This document shows positions 7,320 to 15,800 of a stretch of 64,000 nt of DNA, piece by piece (position 1 is the first letter of the stretch; the number at the start of each line of letters is the position of its first letter). A program made the position numbers and the translations under genes. The notes under the pieces were generated by a model. That model was not told where the DNA came from. It saw only the letters and a program-made list of their open reading frames with translations, and did not search any database. This DNA is from Actinomycetes bacterium (lineage in GTDB: Bacteria; Actinomycetota; Thermoleophilia; Solirubrobacterales; Solirubrobacteraceae): contig JAJYUP010000004.1 of the NCBI GenBank assembly GCA_021792455.1, forward strand, positions 1 to 64,000, in the 5' to 3' direction.

Positions 7320-8385
7320 CACGTCGGTGACTGCCACGCTCGCGACCGTCACGTTGCCGGTGTTGCTCACCAGGAAGTCGCAGGTGATCTTCTGGCCAAC
7401 CCTGGTCACCGGATCCGGGCTGCCCGGCGCCTCCGACTTCACGAGCGTCAATGACGGGGACTGCGTGGCAGACACCGTCGCCGAGGACGGCGGCGATTCG
7501 ACCGAGCCGCCCGAAGGCGTCGTGCCCGTCGCGGTCGCCGCGTTCGTGATCGACCCGGCGTTCACGTCAGCCTGAGTGACAGTGCAGGTCGCCGTGCACG
7601 TCACCTGCGCCCCAGGCGCCAGGCTCGCAGCGCCCGCCGGACACGAAACCGCCGAGAGGCTCCCCGACCCCGAGAACGCCGTCTCGTTCACCTTCACCGG
7701 CGCCATGGTCACGTTCCCGGTGTTAGTCACCACGAAACTGTAGGTGACCGTCTGGCCAACCCCGGTCACCGTGGTGGGTGTGACAGACTTCACGAGCGAG
7801 ATCGCAGCGGAGCAGCTCGTCCACGAGGACGTGTTGTTGGCGAGGTTGGGGTCGGCCTCGTTGCCGAGAACGTTCGCGGTGTTCGTGATGCAGCTCGACT
7901 GCGACGATGTGCTGACGCCGGTGATGGTGGTGGCCTCGGAGGCGCTGACAGCCAGCGCTCCGACGGTGCAGGTGACGGTGGTGCCGGCCGTCGAGGAGTA
8001 GATGCCGACTGTGCGGCCGGCGGTGGGACTGGCCACACCGGTCAGGCTGGGCGGCACGACGTCGGTGACCACGCTGCCCGACGAGGGATCCGGACCGTTG
8101 TTGGTGTCGGTCAGGGTGCAGGTGAGGGTCGCACCGGGGCTGAAGGTCGCCGGGCCGGTCTTGGTGATCGCCATTTCGACGCTCGCGCCCGGTGACAAGG
8201 CGCCGTCGTTGCTGTTGCTTGGTACGCCGGTGGCGGTAGCGACGACGGTGAACGTCGCGCTCGACGACGACGGGTTGGCGACAGAGATCTGGTAGATGGC
8301 TCCGGTGCTGTTGTTCGTGAAGCCCAGGTTGCCGTTGCCGTACGTCCACGCCGCCCCGTAGAACGCGCCGCCGGGGGCGCGGGCG
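7320..8385 (-). pseudogene. internal fragment of a DUF11 repeat surface protein
   Basis: The minus strand encodes about 350 residues with tandem DUF11-type beta domains (SLVKSVTPTTVTGVGQTVTY, NTGNVTMAPVKV, ITNAATATGTTPSGG, a second LTLVKSEAPGSPDPV and NTGNVTVASVAVTD). Such domains build extracellular adhesin-like proteins. There is no signal peptide and no anchor: the 5' end is cut near 8380 by the IS1380 remnant and the 3' end near 7320 by DNA adjoining the Clp_N remnant. The ORF itself is long (6696-8504) but its ends are shadow sequence. It uses mainly GAG for Glu. Confidence 0.8.
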
Positions 8386-8389
8386 TGGA

Positions 8390-9378
8390 AGCTCGGTGCG
8401 CGCCCGCAGCGGCGGGAGGACGCTGAGCAGGCCGAGCGGACTGTGATCGACATCGACGCGACGCTGATCGGCGCGCACTCGCAGAAGGAGGGCGCCCAGG
8501 GCAACTTCGAGAAGGGTTACGGCCATCACCCCCTGCTCTGCTGTCTGGACGGCACGGGTGAGGCGCCCGCCGGGATCCTGAGGGAGGGCAAGGCCGGCTC
8601 GAACACCGCCTCGGATCACATCGCCGTGCTCGACCTCGCGCTGGAGCAACTCGATCGAGAGGCGCTGGAGGGCGATATCCTTCTGCGCGCCGACGGAGCC
8701 GGCCCAACGCACGAGCTGACCGTCTACTGCCGCGAGGCCCGGATGCGCTTCTCGGTCGGCTTCGATCTGGATGAGCGGGTCCGCGAAGCGATCCTCGCCA
8801 TGCCCCAGTCCGCGTGGATAAAGGCGATCCGCGCCGACGGCTCAGAGCGCCGGGACTCCGAGGTCTGCGAGATCACCGACCAGGTCGATCTCTCGGCCTG
8901 GCCCGAGGGCTCGCGGCTCTTCGCCAGGCGCACGAAGCTCAAGGAGGGCGAGCAGCAGTCCTTCGCCGATCACGACGGCTGCCGGCTGGCCGTGTTCTTG
9001 ACCGACCAGCCCGACCCGGACATCACAGTGCTCGACCTCACCCACCGCGGCCGCGCGCGCGTGGAGGACCGCATCCGCGAGGGCGAGGACTGCGGGCTTC
9101 AGAACCTGCCGTTCCGCTCCTTCGCTCACAACCGGGCATGGCTGTGACTCGTCGGGCTCGCCCGGGACCTGATCGCCTGGACCAAGCAGCTCGCTCTCGC
9201 AGAGCAGGCACGCTCGTGGGAGCTCGAGCGTCTGCGCTACCGCCTGCTTCACCAATCCGGGCGGATCGCCCGCCACGCACGCCGAACGACCCTGCGGCTC
9301 GCCCGCGACTGGCCGTGCTCGGAACAGCTCGCCACCGCGTTTGAGCGCCTGCAGGCGCTCCCAGCCCTCTCCGGCTGA
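8390..9378 (+). pseudogene. IS1380-family transposase, 5'-truncated and interrupted by a stop
   Basis: The open part gives the catalytic core: TVIDIDATLIGAHSQKEGA (first Asp), LLRADGAGPTHEL (second Asp), and the RARVEDRIREGEDCGL region with the catalytic Glu. About 130 N-terminal residues are missing: sequence switches to the DUF11 fragment near 8390. An in-frame TGA at 9145-9147 replaces a codon after NRAWL; the family tail (LVGLARDLIAWTKQLALAEQ) continues to TGA 9376-9378. Inactive. This element probably inserted into or recombined with the DUF11 gene. Confidence 0.85.
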
Positions 9379-9668
9379 CCGCCGGCGCCCCCGGCGCCCG
9401 CCGCGAACACGACCCTCAGCAGAGCCGTCGGCGTCAGCCTGCCCGCAAACGACTCTGGAGCGCTCCCCGCAACGCCCATCACCCGACAAACCCTCTGGAC
9501 GGTGGCCCCGGCAGCCTCCACCACCATGGCATGGCGCAGGCCCTCACGCCGCGCGCACGGCCCACTCGGCCGCTTACTGCAAGATCGAGGCTTGACGCAG
9601 AGAGCACCCTCACGCCGCACCTCGCGACGCGCACAGCAGTCTCACACGACGCATATGAGCGAGCGACC
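9379..9668. other. gene-free spacer after the IS1380 remnant
   Basis: No RNA or protein could be recognised in these 290 bases. The ORF called at 9531 is only an upstream extension of the HTH gene at 9669. Confidence 0.4.
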
Positions 9669-9887
9669 ATGAGCACTGTACAGCGAAATGACCGTGCGCC
9701 GGTCGGCAGACTCACCGCAGCCGACGTGATGTCGGTCTCCGAGGTCGCAGAGCTCCTGCACGTGCCGCGCTCCACCGTTTCCGACTGGGCGCGACGCGAC
9801 ATCCTGCCGAGCGTGAAGATCGGTCACCTCCGCCTCTGCGTCCGCCACCAGATCGAAGCGCGACTGCTCGGGTCCACGAAGGGCTGA
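9669..9887 (+). CDS. small helix-turn-helix protein, excisionase/MerR-like
   Basis: 72 residues from ATG 9669. Residues 19-60 (MSVSEVAELLHVPRSTVSDW, then KIGHLRLCVRHQIEA) fit the winged-helix DNA-binding fold of excisionases (helix_turn_helix_17). Such proteins steer integrases toward excision or act as small regulators. The nearby integrase is only a remnant at 3973-4140, so it may be an orphan of the decayed island. The ORF-track start at 9531 is rejected because the extra 46 residues show no domain and this Met aligns with the fold. Confidence 0.7.
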   Translation: MSTVQRNDRAPVGRLTAADVMSVSEVAELLHVPRSTVSDWARRDILPSVKIGHLRLCVRHQIEARLLGSTKG

Positions 9888-9995
9888 GCAGCACGCGGTC
9901 GTCGAAGACGACTACGCGGAGGGCAATCCCCCCTCGACGCGACGGCTGTCCGTTACGCGATTGGAGCCGGCGGCTGGCGTAGACTGGCAAGGGTC

Positions 9996-10337
9996 ATGGC
10001 AAGCATGCGCACCCCGGAGCTTGGACCTGCGGCAAGGCCGGTCGCGGTGCCGGATGACCTCGACGCCCCGTCTCTGCGCAAGGCGACGGGACGGGTCGAG
10101 CTGCCGTCGCACATCCGCTGGAGCGGTCCCCCTGTGACCTATGACATGGCGGACCGCGCCGACCGCATGCGTGTCTATGAGCAGGTTCTGCGCGAGGGCA
10201 CCGAGGACGACGTGCGCTTCTACGTCGACGCCGCCGAGCTTGCCGAGGTCTTCGACGAGCTCGTGCTGCCGCCCGCCGTCCGAAGTGCGTGGGCTCAGTG
10301 GCTGCAGCGCGGACACCGCGCCGCTGCGCGGTGCTGA
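9996..10337 (+). CDS. small partner protein of an AbiEii-type nucleotidyltransferase (putative antitoxin)
   Basis: 113 residues, no Cys clusters or membrane segment, starting MASMRTPELGPAARPVAVPD. The middle (RVELPSHIRWSGPPVTYDMA, then DRADRMRVYEQVLREGTEDD) is a charged, conserved-looking block ending in a Trp-rich helix. It overlaps the GTG of the nucleotidyltransferase gene by 7 nt, so they are translationally coupled. In AbiE-like type IV toxin-antitoxin systems the partner is a winged-helix regulator; this protein has no clear winged helix, so its role is inferred from position. A TAGACT -10 box lies 10 nt before the ATG. Confidence 0.6.
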   Translation: MASMRTPELGPAARPVAVPDDLDAPSLRKATGRVELPSHIRWSGPPVTYDMADRADRMRVYEQVLREGTEDDVRFYVDAAELAEVFDELVLPPAVRSAWAQWLQRGHRAAARC

Positions 10338-10960
10338 GCCGGCTGCAGGAGGAGGTCGCCGAGCTGATCGTCGGCCTCGATGAGGCCGAGGGCTTCGCGC
10401 TGGCCGGTGGAGCGGCTCTGATTCTGCGCGGCGAAGTTCAGCGCACGACTCGCGACCTCGACTTCTTCGGGCTCACCAGCGAGGCTGTCGAGGCTCTTGT
10501 GCCCGCTGTCGAGCGCGCCCTGCGCGCGGACGGCCTCGAGGTGCGAAGGGTGCGAACGGCTCCGGGCTTCGCCCGCCTGCTTGTCGAGCGTGGCGAGGAC
10601 ACGACCGAGGTCGATATAGGCGCCGACGCGCGGCTCTTTCCCTCCGAGCCGAGCCGTCTGGCACCAACCTTGAGCGCTCAGGAGCTCGCGGTGGACAAGG
10701 TGCTCGCCGTCTTCGGACGAGCTGAGGCGAGGGACTTCGCCGACCTCATGGACGTCGAACCGCAACATGGCTTCGATCATCTCTGCCAGCTCGCGGCGGA
10801 GAAGGACCGCGGCTTCGATCTGCACGTCTTCGCGGAAATGCTCGACCGCTTCGAGCGACTCCGACGCGACGAGTTCGAGCTGGACGACGCCCGCTACGAG
10901 CGCCTGACCAACCTCGTCGAGACATGGCGCCAGCAAGCGATCGACCTCGCCGCCCGATGA
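10331..10960 (+). CDS. AbiEii/AbiGii-type nucleotidyltransferase (putative toxin)
   Basis: 209 residues from GTG 10331 (LSRLQEEVAELIVGLDEAEG). The nucleotidyltransferase signature is FALAGGAALILRG followed by TRDLDFFG, giving the GG...(D)xD metal site, and a third acidic residue in DTTEVDIGA. The C-terminal helices contain VDKVLAVFGRAEARDFADLM, typical of the AbiEii family, which blocks growth by modifying tRNA or other targets and gives abortive phage defence. The 14 codons before the GTG in the ORF track overlap the partner gene and were dropped. Located in an island of mobile remnants, as expected for a defence or addiction module. Confidence 0.8.
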   Translation: MLSRLQEEVAELIVGLDEAEGFALAGGAALILRGEVQRTTRDLDFFGLTSEAVEALVPAVERALRADGLEVRRVRTAPGFARLLVERGEDTTEVDIGADARLFPSEPSRLAPTLSAQELAVDKVLAVFGRAEARDFADLMDVEPQHGFDHLCQLAAEKDRGFDLHVFAEMLDRFERLRRDEFELDDARYERLTNLVETWRQQAIDLAAR

Positions 10961-10982
10961 GGGCGCGCTATACGGGGACGCC

Positions 10983-11093
10983 GCCCGTGCGCTCGAGCAC
11001 AGCGGCGCCGAACCTGGACGCCCAGAGGCGTTCCTGCGCCGCCTCTGCGGCGATCCTCCCGAGGGCGCCGGCGGCAACTCGGAGGCAGAGTGA
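10983..11093 (+). pseudogene. detached C-terminal tail of the Clp N-domain gene (or of a paralog)
   Basis: ARALEHSGAEPGRPEAFLRR and about 16 more residues lead to TGA 11091-11093. The first 36 bases nearly repeat 7223-7258, where the Clp_N pseudogene loses similarity, and the remainder supplies a plausible C-terminus. There is no start codon. Either a 3.7-kb segment split one gene or two paralogs recombined. Confidence 0.6.
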
Positions 11094-11378
11094 TCAGGCG
11101 TGATGCCGATGCCGGGTCGCCGGCACAGTGATCGGCGGTCGCGGAGCGGTGAAAGGACAGCAGGCGAGAGAGGATTCGATAGATCGTGCCGGACCGCAGG
11201 CTCCACTCGCTGGGCTCGGCGGTCACGGCACAGATCAGATCGAGCTGTCAGATATACGCGACTCTCGCCTCACCGCTCGGTCAGAGGGCGCGGGGCCAGG
11301 CATCCGATCGGCACCCATCCTCGCGGCGGCACCCATCCTCTCAGCGCGACGGATGGATCACCTGAGAGGCGGTGCCGG
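11094..11378. other. spacer before the MFS gene
   Basis: No gene seen. A 14-bp direct repeat (CGGCACCCATCCTC) occurs at about 11308 and 11325. The region ends at the iron-box-like palindrome. Confidence 0.4.
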
Positions 11379-11394
11379 GTTAGGCTAGCCTAAC
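11379..11394. promoter_or_regulatory. DtxR/IdeR-like operator overlapping the MFS promoter
   Basis: GTTAGGCTAGCCTAAC is a perfect 16-bp palindrome resembling the core of the DtxR/IdeR iron box (TTAGGTTAGSCTAACCTAA). The left arm contains TAGGCT (11381-11386), a good -10 box 11 nt before the GTG at 11398, so a bound repressor would cover -10 and transcription start. Metal-dependent repression is inferred. Confidence 0.65.
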
Positions 11395-11397
11395 ATC

Positions 11398-12714
11398 GTG
11401 CCTGAGACGCCCGCCGCTCCGAAGCCGCCCCTGCCGGCAGCGCGCTGGCGCGTGCAGTCCACGATCGCGGGAGCAGGCATCCTCGTTGGAAGCTACGACC
11501 TCGCCGCGATCTCGGTCGCGCTCGCGCCGCTGCGGACGAGGTGGCATCTGGCGAGCGGCGTTGTGACGACGCTCGGCACCGCGACGCTTCTCGGCATGCT
11601 GCTCGGGTCGCTCGCGACCGGGTTCCTCGCCGATCGGTTCGGACGACGCCGCATCGTCGTCGCCGACGTCGCGCTGTTCATCCTCACCGCCGCAGCGGGA
11701 GCTCTCGCACCGGACTTCGCGGTGCTCGCCGGCGCGCGCCTGCTCAGCGGCTTCGCGGTCGGCGTCGACTTCGCCGTCGTGTTCCCCTTCGTTGCCGAGA
11801 CCGCTCCACGGGCCAGGCGGGGCGAAGCGATGGCCTGGATCATGTGGTCTGCGAACTTCGGAACGCTCGCTGCATACGGAGCCGGAGCGCTGCTGCTCCA
11901 CATCTCCGAGGCGGCGGGTTGGCGGTTCGCCCTGGCGCTCGGGGGCCTGCTCGCGCTGCCGCTGCTGGCGCTTCGCCGCGAGCTCCTCGATCCTCCGCAG
12001 TGGCACGCAGCACGCCTGCCGGACCTCGCCGGGATTCTGCGCTCCGTCACTCACTCGAGCCGCCGGCGACCACTGTCCGTCGCGGCTGTCGCGACGTTCT
12101 GCTATCAGGTCGGAGATCAGGGGATCGGCCTCGTGCTGCCGTTCCTGCTCGCGGCAGTGCTCGTGACCTCGGCGGCCGGCGGAGCCCTTGGCGCCGCAGC
12201 GGTGAAGGCGGTGACCATTCCCGCCTCGACGCTGACGATCGTGCTGATCGAGCGCCTCGGGCGCCCGAGGCTGCAGGTCGCCGGGTTCCTCGGCAGGGGC
12301 CTCGCCTTCGTGCTGCTCGGCGTGCTGCTGATGATGAGCGCGGCGCTGTCGGCGTGGCTGATCTGCCTGCTTTTGGCGATCGGCTACTTCTTCGGCGCGG
12401 CCGGGCCAGACAAGACCACCGTGATCCTGCCCGCCGAGTCGTTCCCCTCCGAGGTGCGCAGCGCAAGCCAGGGGATCAGCCAGGCGGCAGGGCGTCTCGG
12501 CGGCATCGTCGGCGTCACCGCCTACGGGCTGCTGGCCGGCGCCGGCGGGCCCGGCGCCGCCCTTCTGTTCTTCGGGGCGGCAGCGCTCCTCGGCGCGGGG
12601 GTCACGCTCGCCGCACCCGCGCTGCAATCCTCTTCGGGACCGGCGCCACCGCACGACGGCGGCGCGCCGGTTTGGGAGGAGGCCGCAGCCGACGCGTTCA
12701 CGCAGCGACGCTGA
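11398..12714 (+). CDS. major facilitator superfamily transporter, probably metal-regulated
   Basis: 438 residues with about 12 predicted membrane helices. The motif-A loop between helices 2 and 3 is GFLADRFGRRR, and PFVAETAPRARRGEAMA follows helix 4, the pattern of the sugar-porter/metabolite:H+ branch. The substrate cannot be told. GTG start, no Shine-Dalgarno: the -10 box lies inside an iron-box-like palindrome immediately upstream, so the mRNA is probably leaderless and controlled by a DtxR/IdeR-type repressor. If so, the carrier may move a siderophore, citrate or metal chelate; this is inference. It is the first intact single-copy gene after the mobile island. Confidence 0.85.
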   Translation: MPETPAAPKPPLPAARWRVQSTIAGAGILVGSYDLAAISVALAPLRTRWHLASGVVTTLGTATLLGMLLGSLATGFLADRFGRRRIVVADVALFILTAAAGALAPDFAVLAGARLLSGFAVGVDFAVVFPFVAETAPRARRGEAMAWIMWSANFGTLAAYGAGALLLHISEAAGWRFALALGGLLALPLLALRRELLDPPQWHAARLPDLAGILRSVTHSSRRRPLSVAAVATFCYQVGDQGIGLVLPFLLAAVLVTSAAGGALGAAAVKAVTIPASTLTIVLIERLGRPRLQVAGFLGRGLAFVLLGVLLMMSAALSAWLICLLLAIGYFFGAAGPDKTTVILPAESFPSEVRSASQGISQAAGRLGGIVGVTAYGLLAGAGGPGAALLFFGAAALLGAGVTLAAPALQSSSGPAPPHDGGAPVWEEAAADAFTQRR

Positions 12715-12807
12715 GTATCATCTGCGGCCGGACTGACATCAGCAGCCGGGCTCGGCAGAGCAGATCCGGCATGCTGGGTTCGGCGACGACGTTGAGGGGA
12801 AACGGCA

Positions 12808-15800
12808 GTGACGGACAGTTCGGCAGGATTGCGGGGGCGCACCAGACGGCTGAGGTGCAGCGTGTCATCGGCCATCCTTCTGGCGATCGCGGTCCTTCTC
12901 GCCGCCGCGCTCCTCAGGCCCGGCGAGGCCCGCGCGGAAGCGACGGTGAAGATCGGGCCGGCGGAAGCCTCAGAAGCGCTGTTCGTCGCTGGCGACGTGA
13001 GCAGGCTGAGCGCCGTGCCCGCCGGCACGAAGGACGTGATCCTCGAAGAGGCGCTCCAGCAGCTCTACGCCGACGAACCTGAACTGGCGCCGGCGACTGC
13101 GGAGGGCGACATCTCGAAGATGGAGGCACTGCTGGAAGCCCCCTCCGCACCTTCGAACGCGAGCCTCCAGCTGATGGCGGGCAACCAGCGGATCATCGCG
13201 ATCCTCGCCGCTCTCGAGCGCGCCCCCGAATCTTCGGAAGGCGGACTGCCGGCACCTGCGAAGCTCGCCGTCACGCACCTGGCCGCCGACGCCCTCTCCG
13301 GATCGGCGGACATATTCGCGAAAGCCGAGGTGCCGAAGTACTTCGAACCCTTTGCGAGCGCTCGCACGAACCTCACCTTCACCTCCTTCTCGCCCACCCA
13401 CGTGCTGCGGGCCACGCACCAGCTCGCCTCGCGGGACAAGCTCTTTGGGCAGGCCCGCGATGCCCTCTGGGGCAAGGCGAGCGAAGAGAGCGTCTTCTCT
13501 GAATGGCGGCAGCTGCTCGCCGAAAGCGCTGTGCTGAGATCGCCTGCGCTGAAGGCGCTGCGCGAAGCGATCGAAGCTGGCGGCGGCACGCTCACCGAGG
13601 AACCCGCCGCGCTCGCGAAGCTGTTCAGCGAAAGCCAGAAGACGACGCAGGAACAGTCCTGCGCGCACGGAGCAGGCGAAGAAGAAATCGGAGGGGAGAC
13701 GATCGAAGGCCTCCCGCGGCTGAAGTGCAGCGGCGGCGCCCTCTACGAAGACGCGCACACCCCGCGCCGCTGCACTGAAAAGAGCCGCTGCGAAGCGGAA
13801 CTGAAAGAACTCGCGGCGAAAGACCTCACCGAGCGCCAGATCATCGACGAAGAGCGCGCGACGATGGTCGCCGCCGCCGAACTGCTGCGCCCCTCGGACA
13901 ACAAGGCCGCCGAACTGCAGGCGGCGACCGCCCAAGCCCAGGCGCAGATCAGCGAAGAGGAAACCGCCTACGCCAACTACGAAGCCGAACAGGCCGAGAA
14001 GCAGGCGATCGCCGGCGGCGTGAAGGAGGGCCTCGAGGGCAGTGCCGCCGCCCTCGCGCTCGCAACCGGCAACTACTCGGAAGGCATGAGCGGACTGATA
14101 GGCGTCGGCTTCGAACTCTACGAAAACGCGGAAGGCGCACTTTCCAACCCGCCGCCGGGGCCCCAGGAAATCACGCTGCAGGATCTCGCAGACATCAGCA
14201 CTCAGCTCTCCGGCTTCCAGCAGTACACCCAGGAAGCGTTCCACGCAATCAACACGCAGCTCGCGCAGCTCTCCGCCCAGCTCGCCCGCGAAAACTACGA
14301 GCTCAAACAGGAACTGAGCGCGCTCGGCGAACGGCTCGAGCGCGTGCAGGGCACGATCTACGCCCTCCAGGACGAGGTGAAGGAACTGTTCGCCGCCGAG
14401 ACGAAGGCGAACCTCCAGAGCACCATCGAAGACAGCATCGGCTGGCTTGCGAGGACCGGGGAACCGCTCTCCGGGCCAAAGGTCCAGGAAGCGCTCGTCG
14501 CCCTGAAAAAATTCGGCACGGAAATCGCGAAAAGCTCGCTCGTCAACGCGCCCGAAACCCAGCCATTCACCTTCGAAGGCGCCTACCGCCAGCTGACCTC
14601 GAAAACGACCGGCGAACCCTCTGAACTCGGCGAAGACGTCGGCTACCTCGCACGCTTCCCAAGCGAACAGGGCTGGGTCACAACCCTCGCCCCCTCCTCG
14701 CTCGCGAACACCGTCTTCTGGTCGGAAAGCGGCCAAGCATACGGACAGCTGATGCTCGAAAACGCGAGCCACGTGACTGCACCGGACGTCGCCGGGCTCG
14801 ATGAACTCGAACGGGAAGGCGCGAACCTCGAGAAGGCGGAGAGCGCCTGGTCAGCGCACTCTGGAGGCTCCGGCTCGCGGACGGGCAACGCGATCCTCGA
14901 CCATGCCATCAGCGACGTCGAAGAAGCCGCCTACGGGAAAGGTCTCGACGGCGGCCCCGCCGTCCAGTCCCTGCTCAGCGAACAAGCGCAGAAGAGCTTC
15001 GAAACAGCGCTCGAAAAAGCGCTGAAAACGACGGAGCCGAACCCGACGGGGCTCACCCTGTGGGGCGGCGCGAAGCAGGCCTTCTCCGCGAGAAGCGTCG
15101 CGGAAGCGCAATATCCCGCGCTGAAGTGGAGCGAATGCTCAGGAAGCGAAGGCAAAAACGGCACGGTGGCCATGCCCGAATCTTTCATCGAAAGCCTGCC
15201 GCCGTCGCTCATCGACGGCGTTCGGCTCGGCGTGATCGGCGCCCCGAAATCCGGCGCGCCGCTCACCCTGCAAGTCTGCCGGAAGATCACGAAGAAAGAG
15301 AGCAACGGCGCCACCATCAAATCTGAACGCTACGAAGAACCGTGCAGCGTCGACGTCGGCAACGACTGCAATGTCTTCTATGAAGCCGAAGCGACGGAGG
15401 AATACGAAGAAGAATCCGTCACCGAGCAGCTCACCCTGAAGCGGTCTGAAACCGGCGAAACCATCGCCGAATCGAGCGTCGCCGAATGCAAGCAGACAGC
15501 GCTGTTCTGGAAAGGGAAAGGCTACTTCGAATCCTGGGATCCGACGACGAAAGGCGCGTACGGGTTCGAAGTCAAACACACGGCGCTCGGAGGCTCCTTC
15601 GAAAACGAACGCCACGTCGGAACGATCGACCGTCTCTACTGGACCGGCAAAACCTTGAACTGGGAATACACGGGAACGGCGCTCCAAGGCGGCCACTGCC
15701 CCTACGAAGGATCAGTCGAAAGTGCCGGCATCGAGTACGCCAACTACGCGCCCGGCGAAAGCCCGTTCACCTCCAGCGAGGAACCGCAGGTGGTCGAAGC

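Noticed and set aside
236-11093. integration at the tRNA-Glu 3' end with a flanking attachment duplicate
   Set aside because: No second copy of the tRNA 3' sequence (GTTCGATTCTCCCCGGGCGC) was seen at the island's right side, so tRNA-mediated integration is not demonstrated.
11541-13082. 513-residue plus-strand ORF in another frame of the MFS gene
   Set aside because: Arg-rich shadow frame; the MFS reading has a proper helix pattern and signature motif.
12970-14772. 600-residue minus-strand ORF inside the large secreted-protein gene
   Set aside because: Composition (Phe/Arg/Gly) is that of a reverse frame of GAA-rich coding DNA; no family features or start signal.
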